Below are positions 16,464 through 26,665 of a stretch of 64,000 nt of DNA, piece by piece. Where the stretch lies: contig NZ_JBFRBH010000001.1 in NCBI RefSeq assembly GCF_040932485.1, positions 3,212,212 through 3,276,211 on the forward strand, in the 5' to 3' direction. The stretch comes from Gymnodinialimonas sp. 202GB13-11. Its GTDB lineage: Bacteria; Pseudomonadota; Alphaproteobacteria; Rhodobacterales; Rhodobacteraceae. A model generated the notes under the pieces. It saw nothing but the letters and a program-made list of their open reading frames with translations, made no database searches and was not told the DNA's origin. The translations under genes were made by a program, and so were the position numbers. Within the stretch, counting starts at the first letter, position 1, and each line of letters starts with the position of its first letter.

Positions 16464-17459
16464 ATGAAGCTCACCACACCACTTATCGCTGCGGGATTGT
16501 CCACGATTGCAGGGGCGGCCTTTGCACAGACCCCCGTTTTGACAGTCTACACCTATGACAGCTTCGCATCCGACTGGGGCCCTGGCCCACAGGTGGAGCT
16601 GGCCTTTGAAGAAATCTGCGAATGCGACCTGCAGTTTACCGCAACGGGCGATGGCGCGGCGCTTCTGTCGCGCCTGAGGCTGGAGGGTTCGCGATCGGAC
16701 GCAGACATTGTTCTTGGCCTCGACACCAACCTGATCGCTGCGGCGGATGAGGCAGAGTTGATGCAACCCCACGGGATGGACGCAACGGGCCTGACCCTGC
16801 CAATCGAATGGGACGATGCGAATTTCATGCCGTTTGACTGGGGCTATTTCGCCTTCGTCCATCGCCAGACGCTTGAAGATGTGCCCAATAGCTTTGAGGA
16901 GCTTGCGGCATCAGACGTGAGCATCGTTATTCAGGACCCACGATCCTCCACCCCCGGCCTTGGTCTATTGATGTGGGTGCAGCACGCCTATGGTGACGAC
17001 CGCGCCGCTGAGATCTGGGAAGGTCTGGCGGACAACGTCGTGACGGTCACGCCCGGCTGGTCTGAGGCTTATGGCCTGTTCCTGGATGGGGAAGCCGACA
17101 TGGTCCTATCCTACACCACCTCACCCGCCTATCACCTGATCGCGGAAGAGGATGACAGCTACACCGCTGCACCCTTTACCGAAGGCCATTACATGCAGGT
17201 CGAGGTCGGCGGGATCCTTGCCACCGCCGACAACCCGGAGCTGGCGCAGCAGTTCATGGAGTTCATGGTCTCTCCCGCGTTCCAGGAGGTGATCCCGACA
17301 ACCAACTGGATGTATCCGGCTGCCTTGCCCGAGGACGCGCTGCCTGATGGGTTCAATACGCTGATCCAGCCAGAGCAATCCCTGATCTTCTCATCGACCG
17401 GCGCCGCCGAAGTGCGAGAGGATGCTTTGGCCACATGGCAAAACGCGCTCAGCCAATAA
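16464..17459 (+). CDS. thiB: Thiamine ABC transporter, substrate-binding protein
   Basis: 331 residues with signal peptide (cleavage after AFAQ) and the ThiB-type fold: VLTVYTYDSFASDWGPGPQVE at the mature N-terminus, the FxxFPFDWGYFAF-like segment and MVLSYTTSPAYH near the ligand site. The start is the ATG at 16464, seven bases after GGAGG; a GTG at 16458 overlaps the SD. It is the periplasmic binder of thiamine, TMP and TPP and is the first gene under the riboswitch. Confidence 0.93.
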   Translation: MKLTTPLIAAGLSTIAGAAFAQTPVLTVYTYDSFASDWGPGPQVELAFEEICECDLQFTATGDGAALLSRLRLEGSRSDADIVLGLDTNLIAAADEAELMQPHGMDATGLTLPIEWDDANFMPFDWGYFAFVHRQTLEDVPNSFEELAASDVSIVIQDPRSSTPGLGLLMWVQHAYGDDRAAEIWEGLADNVVTVTPGWSEAYGLFLDGEADMVLSYTTSPAYHLIAEEDDSYTAAPFTEGHYMQVEVGGILATADNPELAQQFMEFMVSPAFQEVIPTTNWMYPAALPEDALPDGFNTLIQPEQSLIFSSTGAAEVREDALATWQNALSQ

Positions 17460-19000
17460 CTGGCCTTCAGGCGACCGGCGGGGTCTTTGCCCTGCTGGTC
17501 GTGCTGACCATTTTGGGACCGTTGGTTGCAGTGATCTGGCGGGCGGAGGGCCTGACAGACCTTCGTCCTGCAGATTGGGCGGCCATCAGGTTCACATTGC
17601 TCCAAGCGGCGTTGTCGGCACTGGTATCGTGCCTCGCGGCGATTCCCGTTGCGCGCGCGCTGGCGCGGCGAAGGTTTGCAGGGCGCAGCGCCTTCATCGC
17701 GCTATTGGGTGCCCCGTTCATCCTTCCGGTGATCGTCGCCGTGATGGGGCTGCTGGCTATCTTTGGCCGATCCGGCTGGATCAACAGCGCACTTGAAGGG
17801 ATCGGCGCGGGCACGATTGAGATTTACGGCTTATTTGGCGTTGTTCTGGCCCATGTGTTTCTGAACCTGCCACTGGCCACACGCCTGCTTTTGCAAGGCT
17901 GGTTGGCCATCCCGTCCGAGCGGATCCGTTTGGCCCGGTCGCTGAATTTTCAACAGCGAGACATGCGGCGGCATTTTGAATGGCCCCTTCTTGCCGCGAC
18001 ATTGCCCGGCGCGCTTTTGGTAATCTTCCTGATCTGCACCACAAGTTTCGCCGTTGCCCTGATCCTGGGCGGGGGACCCGCCGCGACCACGGTTGAGCTG
18101 GCCATCTATCAGGCGTTTCGGTTCGACTTCGACCTTGGGCGCGCCGCCTATCTGGGCCTTGTTCAGGTCATGATCTGTGTCGGGGCTGGTTTGCTGGCCT
18201 GGCGCTTTGCGCGGGCCTCGCAATTTGGAGCCGGGTTGGATCGCCCCGCCATGCGTTGGCCGGACGATACGCAAGGCGCACGCCGGTTCGATTTGGCTGT
18301 GCTAACGGCTGCGGGCACTTTCTTGCTGCTGCCATTGCTGGCCGTCGCGGCGGAAGGCGTGGGGGCAGTTTTCGGCCTGCCGTTGTCCACATGGGAGGCC
18401 GCGCTTAGGTCGGTAACCCTGGCGCTCGCATCGACCGCGTTGGCGGTTGGATTGGCGCTTCCGATGGCCCTTCTCACCGCGGGCCATGCAGCCCGTGCGG
18501 GGTTGGAGGGGGTTGGCTTGCTATCGATCGCCGTCTCCCCCCTCGTAGTCGGTACGGGCCTGTTCATCATAGTCTTCCCGATTGCCGATCCGGTGGCGTT
18601 ATCCCTACCCATCACAGGGCTTGTGAATGCGCTCGTCGCCTTACCGTTCCTTTTGCGCGCCTTGATCCCAGCGGCGGCAGCCGCTGAGGCCACACAAGGC
18701 CGCCTTGCCGACGCCTTGGGGATGCGCGGCGCTGCCCGGTTGCGCCACGCGATCCTGCCACGATTACGGCGGCCATTGGGGTTCGGCGCCGGGCTGGCGG
18801 CGGCTTTTTCGATGGGGGATCTGGGCGTGATTGCCTTGTTCTCAGCCCCCGGACAGGAGACGTTGCCGCTGGAAATGTATCGCCTGTTCGGCTCATACCG
18901 CACCGATGACGCGCAAGGCGCAGCCGTTGTCTTGATGTCGCTGTCTTTGGGACTGTTCTGGTTGTTCGACCAAGGGGCGCGCGTGAATGCTGCGGCTTGA
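17435..19000 (+). CDS. thiP: Thiamine ABC transporter, permease
   Basis: 521 residues with about 12 hydrophobic helices in two binding-protein-dependent permease halves. Each half carries an EAA-type loop: RIRLARSLNFQQRDMRRHFEWPLL in the first and RLADALGMRGAARLRHAILPRL in the second. It overlaps the end of thiB by 25 bases and the start of thiQ by 14, so all three are cotranslated. Fused-dimer architecture and length are normal for ThiP. Confidence 0.93.
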   Translation: MAKRAQPITGLQATGGVFALLVVLTILGPLVAVIWRAEGLTDLRPADWAAIRFTLLQAALSALVSCLAAIPVARALARRRFAGRSAFIALLGAPFILPVIVAVMGLLAIFGRSGWINSALEGIGAGTIEIYGLFGVVLAHVFLNLPLATRLLLQGWLAIPSERIRLARSLNFQQRDMRRHFEWPLLAATLPGALLVIFLICTTSFAVALILGGGPAATTVELAIYQAFRFDFDLGRAAYLGLVQVMICVGAGLLAWRFARASQFGAGLDRPAMRWPDDTQGARRFDLAVLTAAGTFLLLPLLAVAAEGVGAVFGLPLSTWEAALRSVTLALASTALAVGLALPMALLTAGHAARAGLEGVGLLSIAVSPLVVGTGLFIIVFPIADPVALSLPITGLVNALVALPFLLRALIPAAAAAEATQGRLADALGMRGAARLRHAILPRLRRPLGFGAGLAAAFSMGDLGVIALFSAPGQETLPLEMYRLFGSYRTDDAQGAAVVLMSLSLGLFWLFDQGARVNAAA

Positions 19001-19676
19001 GGATATCACAGTGCAGCAGGGTGATTTCAGCCTGTCCCTGTCTTTGGATGTTCCAAAGGGAGCACGCGTGGCACTTATGGGGGCCTCAGGCTCAGGCAAA
19101 TCGACGTTCCTATCGCTTGTCGCGGGCTTCACTTGGCCCGACACTGGAAAGGTATGGATAGACGGCGCGGACGTGTCCCGCGCGACGGTAGCGCAGCATC
19201 CGATGTCGATCCTGTTCCAGGACGGCAATCTGTTCCCTCACCTCTCGGTATTTCAGAATGTGGCGCTTGGGTTGGACCCAAGCCTCAAATTGCATTCCGA
19301 CGACGAGGCACGCGTTACGGATGCACTGGAAAAGGTCGGGCTGAAGGGGTTCGAAACCCGCAAGCCGGCGGAGCTTTCCGGTGGTCAGCAAAGCCGCGTC
19401 GCCCTGGCGCGGATGCTGTTGCAGGATCGCCCCCTCGTTTTGTTGGACGAGCCCTTTTCGGCACTCGATCCCGGATTGCGGCGTGACATGCTGGAACTTG
19501 TGGCAACGCTTTGTGCGGAAACGGGTCAGACGCTCGTCATGGCGACGCATGACCTGCGCGATGCAACGCGCCTGTGTGATCGATTAGTCTTGCTGGATGC
19601 AGGACAGATCATCTTGCGGGGCGACCTTGCGCGGCTGGTCGCGCAGGAGGAGGAGGCCTTGCGGCCTTGGCTCTAG
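18987..19676 (+). CDS. thiQ: Thiamine ABC transporter, ATP-binding protein
   Basis: 229 residues; ATPase that powers ThiBP. Walker A GASGSGKST, signature LSGGQQSRVALARML, Walker B LVLLDEPFSALDP and the switch histidine in MATHD are all intact. Short form without an extra C-terminal regulatory domain. It ends just before a bidirectional terminator shared with petC. Confidence 0.94.
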   Translation: MLRLEDITVQQGDFSLSLSLDVPKGARVALMGASGSGKSTFLSLVAGFTWPDTGKVWIDGADVSRATVAQHPMSILFQDGNLFPHLSVFQNVALGLDPSLKLHSDDEARVTDALEKVGLKGFETRKPAELSGGQQSRVALARMLLQDRPLVLLDEPFSALDPGLRRDMLELVATLCAETGQTLVMATHDLRDATRLCDRLVLLDAGQIILRGDLARLVAQEEEALRPWL

Positions 19677-19680
19677 TCAC

Positions 19681-19715
19681 AAAAAAAACGCGCCCCACAG
19701 TGGGGCGCGTTTCAA
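19681..19715. terminator. Bidirectional terminator between thiQ and petC
   Basis: AAACGCGCCCCA-CAG-TGGGGCGCGTTT, a perfect 12-bp stem flanked by an A8 run on the left and TTTC on the right, so it serves thiQ on the plus strand and petC on the minus strand. Confidence 0.9.
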
Positions 19716-19734
19716 TTTCAGATCGTTAGACCGA

Positions 19735-20547
19735 TTACTCGGCGGCCTGAGTGCCACGCTTGGCAGCTGCCTTGACCGGTGCCCAAAGGCGCTTGTTGGT
19801 CAGGTACAGCAGGACCGAAAAGATGCCGAGGATGATGACCGCGAGGAAGCCCATCTGCTTGCGGGCCATCATGTGCGGCTCAGCCGTCCACATCAGGAAC
19901 GCAGCAACGTCCTGTGCCATCTGGTCCACTGTTGCGGGCGTTCCATCGGCATATTCAACCGCATCTTCCCAAAGCGGCGGCGCCATGGAGATCAGCCCAC
20001 CTTCCATCGTCTCGTTTTCATACAGGATCGCGCCATACTGCTCGACCTCTTCGCCCGTGTAGTGGGTCAGAAGCGAAGCGATGTATTCCGGGCCACCGAT
20101 CCCGTTGATCAGGGGGTTGATCCCGAGACCGTAGGGGCCGCTGAAACCCGTGCGCGCCTTGGCCATAAGGCTCAGGTCCGGTGCGCCAACACCGTCATTG
20201 ACGGGGAAGTTGTCGTTGGGCGTTGCTGCCCGCCAGTCCTGCAGGTCGGGATCGTAGACCTCGATGAAGTTCTGGTCGATGTATTCCAGCACCTCCTCCT
20301 CGGTCCAACCGATGCCGCCCTCATCTGCAAGGGTACGGATGGGGACGTACTGCAGGCCATGACAGCCTGAGCAGATTTCGGTGTAGACCTGAAGGCCGCG
20401 CTGAAGCTGGTTCTGATCGAACGTGCCGAACGGGCCTTCAAACGAGAAGGCGTAGTTTTCAACGTAACCCGCGCCACCCGCAGCATGTGCCGCGCCGGAG
20501 GTGAGGGCCAGCGCCGCAGTGGCGCTGATTGCAAGTTTCCTGAACAT
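19735..20547 (-). CDS. petC: Cytochrome c1 of the bc1 complex
   Basis: 270 residues: signal peptide (cleavage after AHAA), haem site CSGCH (Cys59, Cys62, His63), the [17 protein letters not shown] segment typical of cytochrome c1, and a C-terminal membrane anchor ([16 protein letters not shown]) with a basic tail. The start is the ATG at 20547 after GAGAGGAA; a longer open frame upstream lies over petB and is spurious. Third gene of the Rieske-cytb-cytc1 operon. Confidence 0.95.
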   Translation of the reverse strand: MFRKLAISATAALALTSGAAHAAGGAGYVENYAFSFEGPFGTFDQNQLQRGLQVYTEICSGCHGLQYVPIRTLADEGGIGWTEEEVLEYIDQNFIEVYDPDLQDWRAATPNDNFPVNDGVGAPDLSLMAKARTGFSGPYGLGINPLINGIGGPEYIASLLTHYTGEEVEQYGAILYENETMEGGLISMAPPLWEDAVEYADGTPATVDQMAQDVAAFLMWTAEPHMMARKQMGFLAVIILGIFSVLLYLTNKRLWAPVKAAAKRGTQAAE

Positions 20548-20564
20548 CGTCAGTTTCCTCTCTC

Positions 20565-21923
20565 TCACTCTGCCGGGGTCGGCGCTGCGGCCGTACCGGA
20601 GCCGGGGGTGCCCGAAGACCCACCGCCGACATGTTCGTTGAAGTCCTCTTCGATGGTCGAGGGCTGCGGCAGCGGCTTCTCGATCACACCCAGAAGCGGC
20701 AGGATCACCAGGAAGTAGGCGAACCAGTAGGTGGAGCCGATCAGGGCGATGTAGGGATAGATCCCTTCCGCCGGGCGCGCACCGACCCACATCAGAACGA
20801 AGAAGTTCACGATGAAAACCCAGAACCATGCCTTGAACATCGGGCGATAGCGACCCGAGCGGACCGACGACGTGTCGAGCCATGGGGCCAGGGCCATCAC
20901 CACGATTGCACCGAACATCGCAACCACACCGAAGAAGGCTGCATCGACGATGCCACCGGTTAGGAAGTTGGCGGCAATCACGATCCAGACCTCGTTATCG
21001 AAGGCGCGCAGGATTGCGTAGAACGGCAGGAAGTACCATTCGGGCACGATGTGTGCCGGCGTCGCCAGCGGGTTCGCCTCGATATAGTTGTCCGGGTGGC
21101 CAAGGTAGTTTGGCATGAAGCCCACGACCGCGAAGAAGGCGACCAGGATCACGGCAAGCGCGAAGAGGTCCTTGATCACGAAGTAGGGCCAGAACGGCAG
21201 CGTATCTTTCTCGGCTTCTGCCTTCGACGTGCGGCGCACTTCAACACCCGTGGGGTTGTTGTTGCCGGTCGTGTGGAACGCCCAGACGTGCACGATCACG
21301 AGGCCCAGGATCAGGAAGGGCAGCAGATAATGCAGCGACAGGAAGCGGTTCAGCGTGGCGTTGTCCACGGCGGGCCCGCCCAGAAGCCAGGTCTGGATCG
21401 ATTCACCGATGAAAGGGATCGCGCCAAAGAGGCCGGTGATCACGGTTGCACCCCAGAAGGACATCTGACCCCAAGGCAGAACGTAGCCCATGAACGCCGT
21501 GCCCATCATCAACACGTAGATCAGCATACCGATGATCCACGTCACCTCACGCGGGGCCTTGTAGGAGCCGTAGTAGAGGCCGCGGAAGATGTGCAGATAC
21601 ACCGCGATGAAGAACAGCGAGGCACCGTTCTGGTGGATGTAGCGGATCGCCCACCCCCCGTTCACGTTGCGCATGATGTGTTCGACCGAGGCAAAGGCCA
21701 GGTCCACATGCGGCGTGTAGTGCATCACCAAAAGGATACCAGTGATAATCTGCATCACCAGTGTGAAGACAAGCACGATGCCCCAGATCCACATCCAATT
21801 CAGGTTCTTGGGTGTGGGGATCATCAGGGTGTCGTACATCAAACCGACGATCGGCAGGCGGCGGTGAAGCCACTTTTCGCCGCGCGAATTCGGTTCGTAG
21901 TGGTCGTGGGGAATACCAGACAT
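20565..21923 (-). CDS. petB: Cytochrome b of the bc1 complex
   Basis: 452 residues with eight expected transmembrane helices, haem-ligand histidine pairs in helices B and D, and the Qo-site [13 protein letters not shown] motif. It oxidises ubiquinol and passes electrons to the Rieske protein and through two b haems. The C-terminus carries a Gly/Ser/Pro/Ala-rich tail ([22 protein letters not shown]) after the last helix, making it slightly longer than the Rhodobacter protein. Seventeen bases separate it from petC. Confidence 0.96.
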   Translation of the reverse strand: MSGIPHDHYEPNSRGEKWLHRRLPIVGLMYDTLMIPTPKNLNWMWIWGIVLVFTLVMQIITGILLVMHYTPHVDLAFASVEHIMRNVNGGWAIRYIHQNGASLFFIAVYLHIFRGLYYGSYKAPREVTWIIGMLIYVLMMGTAFMGYVLPWGQMSFWGATVITGLFGAIPFIGESIQTWLLGGPAVDNATLNRFLSLHYLLPFLILGLVIVHVWAFHTTGNNNPTGVEVRRTSKAEAEKDTLPFWPYFVIKDLFALAVILVAFFAVVGFMPNYLGHPDNYIEANPLATPAHIVPEWYFLPFYAILRAFDNEVWIVIAANFLTGGIVDAAFFGVVAMFGAIVVMALAPWLDTSSVRSGRYRPMFKAWFWVFIVNFFVLMWVGARPAEGIYPYIALIGSTYWFAYFLVILPLLGVIEKPLPQPSTIEEDFNEHVGGGSSGTPGSGTAAAPTPAE

Positions 21924-21938
21924 CGTGTTCTTCCTCCG

Positions 21939-22514
21939 TTAACCGAGCAAAATGGTGGATTCGTCGATGAACTCTGCCGCCGGGATGGGCAGGTTCCGGG
22001 GCGCAGGCCCCCGACGGATACGGCCAGCGGCGTCGTAGTGCGAACCGTGGCAAGGGCAGAACCAGCCGCCAAAGTCACCGGCACCGTCGCCAAGCGGGAC
22101 GCAACCCAAGTGCGTGCACACGCCCTGCATCACAAGCCATTCGCCCGTATCATCGCCCTCAAACGGGGCAAGCGTGCGGTTGGCGTCGGCTGCATCGGCC
22201 GCTTCGTCATTTGCGTTGCGCGATTCAGGATCGGGAAGCTCGGACACTTCCACGGCACGGGCCGATTCAATCTCTTCCGCGGTACGACGACGAATGAAAA
22301 TGGGTTTGCCCAAGAATAAAACCGTCAGCTGCGAGCCTTCTGCCACGCCCGACACGTCAACGCGCATCTGGCTGGCCGCACGCGTGTCAGCGGACGGGTT
22401 CATGGAATTCACAAGCGGCCATGCGGCCGCGCCTGCCACGACAACGCCAGTGCCGGCGGTTGCGTAGTACAGAAAGTCCCGGCGTTCGCCGGAAGGATCC
22501 TCTGCGTGTGACAC
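21939..22514 (-). CDS. petA: Rieske iron-sulfur protein of the bc1 complex
   Basis: 191 residues. The 2Fe-2S ligands lie in CTHLGC and CPCHGSHYD; an N-terminal Tat-like [11 protein letters not shown] precedes the single membrane anchor. The start is a GTG at 22514 with AGGAG six bases upstream, giving the standard SHAED N-terminus; the ATG-started frame from 22658 adds 48 residues with no family match. First gene of petABC. The 231 bases upstream must hold the operon promoter; only a TATAAC-like -10 near 22629 is visible. Confidence 0.95.
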   Translation of the reverse strand: MSHAEDPSGERRDFLYYATAGTGVVVAGAAAWPLVNSMNPSADTRAASQMRVDVSGVAEGSQLTVLFLGKPIFIRRRTAEEIESARAVEVSELPDPESRNANDEAADAADANRTLAPFEGDDTGEWLVMQGVCTHLGCVPLGDGAGDFGGWFCPCHGSHYDAAGRIRRGPAPRNLPIPAAEFIDESTILLG

Positions 22515-22745
22515 GAGCTCTCCTGTTCTCTCTCTGGGGTCCGGACGTCTCCGAGACCTGGGGAAACTGCAAAGAGGGCCACGGAATCTTTCCGCCACCC
22601 AGCTTGCGCTGCTGTTACTGTCTGATGTTATAGGCGTCCAGCGGACAAACGCGCGCATGGGGGCTGAAATGTCGCATTCTTCCCGATGCCTGCCCTTTCT
22701 GGGCGACTTCGCTGCACATGCGCGCGGCCACAGGTTGAAACGGCC

Positions 22746-23294
22746 CTAATCCTCGAACAGACCTGTTGGGTAGCCATCAATGGTTTCGGTATTCTTGCGC
22801 TGCCAATAATCCTGCACGCCATCCTCGCCCATTTCGGCATAAAACGGCAAAAGTTCGGAGTGCACACGGTCCGCCTCAAACGGCATGAGCGGCACACCGG
22901 TTCCGCAAGATGTCTGAACAAGATCAATGTGCATGTCGAAGATCTGCCGCGTGCCAGCCATTTCGGGGAAGTCCGCGGCGGCCTCGGCCCATCCGGAATC
23001 GCGCGGGTGCAACGTGCTTGCGGTGCCGTAGACGCGCAGGATCAGCGCGTCGCCCTCGAATGCACAGAACATCAGGGTCATGCGATTGGATTTCCGCAAA
23101 TGTCCGGCGGTTTCATTGCCGCTGCCAGATAGGTTGAGCCACCGGATATGTGTGTCGCTGACGATACGCAGGCTGTCGGCACCTTTGGGCGATAGATTCA
23201 CCCGCCCTTCCGGCGCTGCGGTGGCAACGAAGAACAGCTTCTGACGCTCGATAAAGGCCCGCAGGCTTCGGTTTAGCTTCGGCCCTGTTGGCAT
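22746..23294 (-). CDS. Pyridoxamine-phosphate-oxidase-like flavin-binding protein
   Basis: 182 residues with the split-barrel PNPOx fold pattern: FVATAAPEGRVNLSPKG, then TLMFCAFEGDALILRVYG. Proteins of this subgroup bind FMN, F420 or haem and are mostly of unknown reaction. Start at 23294, preceded by GGGAG; the longer frame to 23321 covers that SD. It stands alone between the pet operon and the GST cluster. Confidence 0.78.
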   Translation of the reverse strand: MPTGPKLNRSLRAFIERQKLFFVATAAPEGRVNLSPKGADSLRIVSDTHIRWLNLSGSGNETAGHLRKSNRMTLMFCAFEGDALILRVYGTASTLHPRDSGWAEAAADFPEMAGTRQIFDMHIDLVQTSCGTGVPLMPFEADRVHSELLPFYAEMGEDGVQDYWQRKNTETIDGYPTGLFED

Positions 23295-23391
23295 CGCATG
23301 TCTCCCGCTTTTTAGGAACATACGACGAACATTGTGTAAGCGCCACCGACCTTTGGAAGCCTCCTGTCAGACTCCCGCCAGCATTACCGCG

Positions 23392-23817
23392 TTACAGCTT
23401 GGCCTGCATCATCCGGTGCATGATGCCGGATCCATCATCATAATCCGGCCCGTCTGCCTCGAACCCGAGCCGCTCATAGAAGGCGATGGCATGGACCTGG
23501 CTTTCGAGGGCGGCAAATTCGAACCCACGCGCTTTGGCGTCGTCCAGAATGGCCCGCATGATTTGCGCACCAAGGCCGATCCCACGATGGGACTTTAGGA
23601 CGGCAACGCGCCCGATCTTTGCGGTTTCGCCCTTGGCCACGATACGCGCCGTGCCCGCAACGCCCGTCTCGTCCTGCGCAAGGTAGTGCAGGGCATCGGC
23701 ATCGTATTCGTCTATGTCAGGCGGATCGGTGATCCCCTGCTCGATGGTGAAGACAGCGTCACGCACATCGAAACAGGCCTGCCGCTCGGCTTCCGTCGTC
23801 GCAAGGGTGATTTTCAC
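23392..23817 (-). CDS. GNAT-family N-acetyltransferase
   Basis: 141 residues starting at a GTG that overlaps the stop of the GST gene (GTGA). The acetyl-CoA-binding motif A is RVAVLKSHRGIGLGAQIM (pattern RxxGxG/A) and the C-terminal FYERLGFEADGPDYDDGSGIMHRMM is typical of the ElaA/YjcF-like subgroup. The substrate is unknown. Last gene of a three-gene coupled set (93-residue protein, GST, GNAT). Confidence 0.85.
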   Translation of the reverse strand: MKITLATTEAERQACFDVRDAVFTIEQGITDPPDIDEYDADALHYLAQDETGVAGTARIVAKGETAKIGRVAVLKSHRGIGLGAQIMRAILDDAKARGFEFAALESQVHAIAFYERLGFEADGPDYDDGSGIMHRMMQAKL

Positions 23818-24416
23818 GCCGGTGCCGTCGCCACCATGGAAGGACGCTCGGCAAACTTGGCGTACCACGCGGCCAGCGCCTCCTGCCCGGTGCGCCAATC
23901 GTCATCGGGGAAGCGGAAATCAAGATAGCCAAGCGCGCAGGCCACGCTGACCTGGCCCATATCAACTGGGCCGTGCAGATGGCTCAACCATTGGCGTTCG
24001 ATCGTGTCAAGCGCACGGTTGATCTTGGTCCATTGCGCCTCGAACCACGGCGTCCAGATCTTCGTTTTCGGGCGGAAACGCTGCTCGTAGATCATACCGA
24101 CGGCGGCTTCCATGATGCCGTCGCCAGTGGCCTCCAGCGTCAGCACTTCCCACAACCGCGCCTCCGGGTAGAGGCCCGCCATGGCGTGATCGTCCAGAAA
24201 ACGGCAGATGACATTGCTGTCGTAAATCGTCGGGCCACTGTCACGCGTCAGAGCTGGGATCTTGCCCAACGGGTTCGCCGCGTTGATCTTGTCCTCGCCT
24301 CCCATCGGTGAGGCAGTTACCTCCACATACGGAATGTCCGTAATGCCCGCTTCTACAACCAAAGTCCGCGCTTTGCGGACAAACGGGGACGCGCCCGAGC
24401 CAAGCAATTCCATCAT
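23814..24416 (-). CDS. Glutathione S-transferase family protein
   Basis: 200 residues: N-terminal thioredoxin-like domain beginning ELLGSGASPFVRKARTLV with a Ser in the catalytic position, TxDGPTIYDSNVIC for the glutathione gamma-glutamyl contact (Asp-Ser), then an all-helical C-terminal domain. Joined by ATGA to the gene upstream and by GTGA to the GNAT gene downstream. The electrophile substrate is unknown. Confidence 0.88.
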   Translation of the reverse strand: MMELLGSGASPFVRKARTLVVEAGITDIPYVEVTASPMGGEDKINAANPLGKIPALTRDSGPTIYDSNVICRFLDDHAMAGLYPEARLWEVLTLEATGDGIMEAAVGMIYEQRFRPKTKIWTPWFEAQWTKINRALDTIERQWLSHLHGPVDMGQVSVACALGYLDFRFPDDDWRTGQEALAAWYAKFAERPSMVATAPA

Positions 24417-24694
24417 GTCAGCCGCCTTATCTTGAGACGCGCAAGCGCCGTTCCATCAATCCGAAATTTGGGGCCGAACCGACCCAATCTTGTGTCGCGC
24501 ACCACCCGTGCAGAGCCACAGATCTGACCGGCCGCCCGCCGAACGCGCAGGCCGCGGGGCGCCGCGTCCATCTGCGCCTCGACCGCCTTGGGAAAGCGTC
24601 CACGCGGAATAAAGCGCGCCGCAACAAAGCCTGCAGTCGCCACCGCGCCATAGCGCAGGGCCATCGCCGCAAAGGGTGTCAGTTGAAGTGCCAT
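24413..24694 (-). CDS. Conserved-looking basic small protein, unknown function
   Basis: 93 residues. A hydrophobic stretch at about 6-27 (FAAMALRYGAVATAGFVAARF) is followed by an Arg-rich soluble part (more than a dozen Arg). Its stop overlaps the GST start as ATGA, which supports real translation. No family recognised. It could be a small membrane-tethered protein. Confidence 0.55.
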   Translation of the reverse strand: MALQLTPFAAMALRYGAVATAGFVAARFIPRGRFPKAVEAQMDAAPRGLRVRRAAGQICGSARVVRDTRLGRFGPKFRIDGTALARLKIRRLT

Positions 24695-24724
24695 AAGAAC
24701 CGCTCCTCCTCGGGACTGGTTCTC

Positions 24725-25378
24725 TTAGATGTAGGTAAGCGAACTGCCCTTGTCTATCGACGGGACGCCGCCGGTCATCAACGCACCTAATGTCTCAAGC
24801 TCATGGCCGATGGGGCTTTGCTTGATCTGCTCCGCGGCTCCCTGGCGGGCCTCATCGCTTTTGTTCTGGTTCAGCTTCCACGTACCTTCGACTTCTTCCA
24901 CCATGAATTTGAACGGCAGAATCTGGCGCATCATCCGTTCCAACGCCTCGTCAGACATCTTGCCTGTCGTCCACGCTGGCTTGGGGGAAAGCCGCCCTTC
25001 GAAATGCGCAGAGAGCCGGTCCAGATGTTCACGCATCAAACCGCCATCCATTGGCTCAATCGTTCCACGCAAATGGACGGCGACATAGTTCCAAGTCGGC
25101 ACCTGATCCGGCGTTTCATACCAATCAGGCGAGACATAGCCATCAGGCCCCATCACGGCGATCACCGCCGGGGTCGGAGCCTGAACAGCGCGCGCGATTG
25201 GATTGGACCGCACAAGGTGCAATTCGGCCATTTCACCACTGTCGTCCAGAAAGAATGGCACATGACTGATCAGAGGGGCCGGATCGGCATTCATGCTCAA
25301 CATGCCGAAGCCGCGCTTGCGGCACATGGCAAGGTTCATGAACTTCGGTTCCCCGCGGAATGCTGGATTAGGATGCAT
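24725..25378 (-). CDS. PaiB-like FMN-binding negative transcriptional regulator
   Basis: 217 residues beginning with the family hallmark MHPNPAFR and containing SHVPFFLDDSGEMAELHLVRSNP and the VSPDWYETPDQVPTWNY motif of PaiB (FMN-binding split-barrel). In Bacillus PaiB affects protease and sporulation genes; in proteobacteria the role is undefined. A strong AAGGAAGG site precedes the start. Stands between the GST cluster and mtaB on the same strand. Confidence 0.88.
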   Translation of the reverse strand: MHPNPAFRGEPKFMNLAMCRKRGFGMLSMNADPAPLISHVPFFLDDSGEMAELHLVRSNPIARAVQAPTPAVIAVMGPDGYVSPDWYETPDQVPTWNYVAVHLRGTIEPMDGGLMREHLDRLSAHFEGRLSPKPAWTTGKMSDEALERMMRQILPFKFMVEEVEGTWKLNQNKSDEARQGAAEQIKQSPIGHELETLGALMTGGVPSIDKGSSLTYI

Positions 25379-25402
25379 GGCCTTCCTTAGTACTTGCGGT
25401 CG

Positions 25403-26665
25403 TTACTGGTTAAGCGCCACAAGTTGACGTTCCGTTGCGCCAGAGATCCTGGCTTGGACAATCTGTCCCTCGGGCTGATCATGGTGGAACACAACCTCGG
25501 CGAACTGTTCCGTGCGCCCCAAGCGCGGCTTTTCGACAAGTATGTTGTGTTTCTGCCCTATCTGTTTGGACAGGTGAGACTTTACCCGTTCTTCCCCCTT
25601 ACGCCGAAGCTGCGCCGCGCGGTCCTTGATGGCTTTGCCGTTGACCTGCGGCATTCGGGCGGCAGGTGTGCCGGGGCGCGGGCTGTAGGGGAAGACGTGC
25701 AGCCATGTCAGATCGCAGTCTTCGACAAGCTTCAGCGAGTTCAGGAAATGGTCATCCGTCTCGGTCGGAAACCCGGCAATAATGTCCGCTCCGAAGGTCA
25801 TGTCCGGTCGCAGACGCTTTGCTTCCTCGCAAAACGCAATAGCATCGTCACGTAAATGGCGGCGCTTCATCCGTTTGAGGATCAGGTCGTCACCATGCTG
25901 AAGCGAGAGGTGAAGGTGCGGCATCAAGCGCGGCTCGGTCGCAATCGCCTGCATCAGGTTCTCGTCCACCTCAATCGAGTCGATGGAACTGATGCGCATC
26001 CGGGGCAAATCCGGCACCAGTCTGAGGATGCGCATGACCAAATCGCCAAGTTTCGGCTCTCCCGGCAGATCAGCGCCCCATGAAGTAAGGTCCACCCCCG
26101 TAAGAACGACCTCGTTGAAGCCGCGATCCACCAGCCGCTTGATCTGTTCCACAACCACGCCGGCCGGCACGGAGCGCGAATTGCCCCTACCATAAGGAAT
26201 AATACAGAAAGTGCAGCGGTGGTCGCATCCGTTCTGAACCTGCACGTAAGCGCGGTGCCGCCCGAACCCGTCGATCAGGTGCCCGGCAGTTTCCTCAACC
26301 GACATGATGTCATCGACACGGACTTTCTCGGTCTCTCCTATGAAATCAGCAGGCAGGTTGGCCCATGTCTCGGGTTGCATCTTCTCGGTGTTGCCGAGAA
26401 CCAGATCGACCTCATCCATTGCCTCAAAGGTCTGGGGTTCAGTCTGCGCAGCACAGCCTGTTACGATCAACCGCGCATTGGGATTGTCGCGGCGCAGCTT
26501 ACGGATTTCCTGCCGTGCTTTACGCACCGCCTCGGACGTTACCGCACAGGTGTTTACGATCACCGCGTCGCCCACACCGGCGGATTGCGTCATCTCGCGC
26601 ATCGCCTCGGTCTCGTAGGCGTTCAGCCGACAGCCGAGTGTGTGGAACACTGGCGGGTTGCTCAT
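25403..26665 (-). CDS. mtaB: tRNA t6A37 methylthiotransferase
   Basis: 420 residues; radical-SAM enzyme that makes ms2t6A at position 37 of ANN-reading tRNAs. An N-terminal UPF0004 domain (TLGCRLNAYET, NTCAVTSEA, TGCAAQ supply its three Cys), then the radical-SAM CxxxCxxC in GCDHRCTFC, then a TRAM domain at the C-terminus. Its start overlaps the dapF stop (ATGA). Confidence 0.93.
   Translation of the reverse strand: MSNPPVFHTLGCRLNAYETEAMREMTQSAGVGDAVIVNTCAVTSEAVRKARQEIRKLRRDNPNARLIVTGCAAQTEPQTFEAMDEVDLVLGNTEKMQPETWANLPADFIGETEKVRVDDIMSVEETAGHLIDGFGRHRAYVQVQNGCDHRCTFCIIPYGRGNSRSVPAGVVVEQIKRLVDRGFNEVVLTGVDLTSWGADLPGEPKLGDLVMRILRLVPDLPRMRISSIDSIEVDENLMQAIATEPRLMPHLHLSLQHGDDLILKRMKRRHLRDDAIAFCEEAKRLRPDMTFGADIIAGFPTETDDHFLNSLKLVEDCDLTWLHVFPYSPRPGTPAARMPQVNGKAIKDRAAQLRRKGEERVKSHLSKQIGQKHNILVEKPRLGRTEQFAEVVFHHDQPEGQIVQARISGATERQLVALNQ

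Noticed and set aside
20548-20883. N-terminal extension of cytochrome c1
   Set aside because: Runs across petB; the signal peptide and SD at 20547 define the real start.
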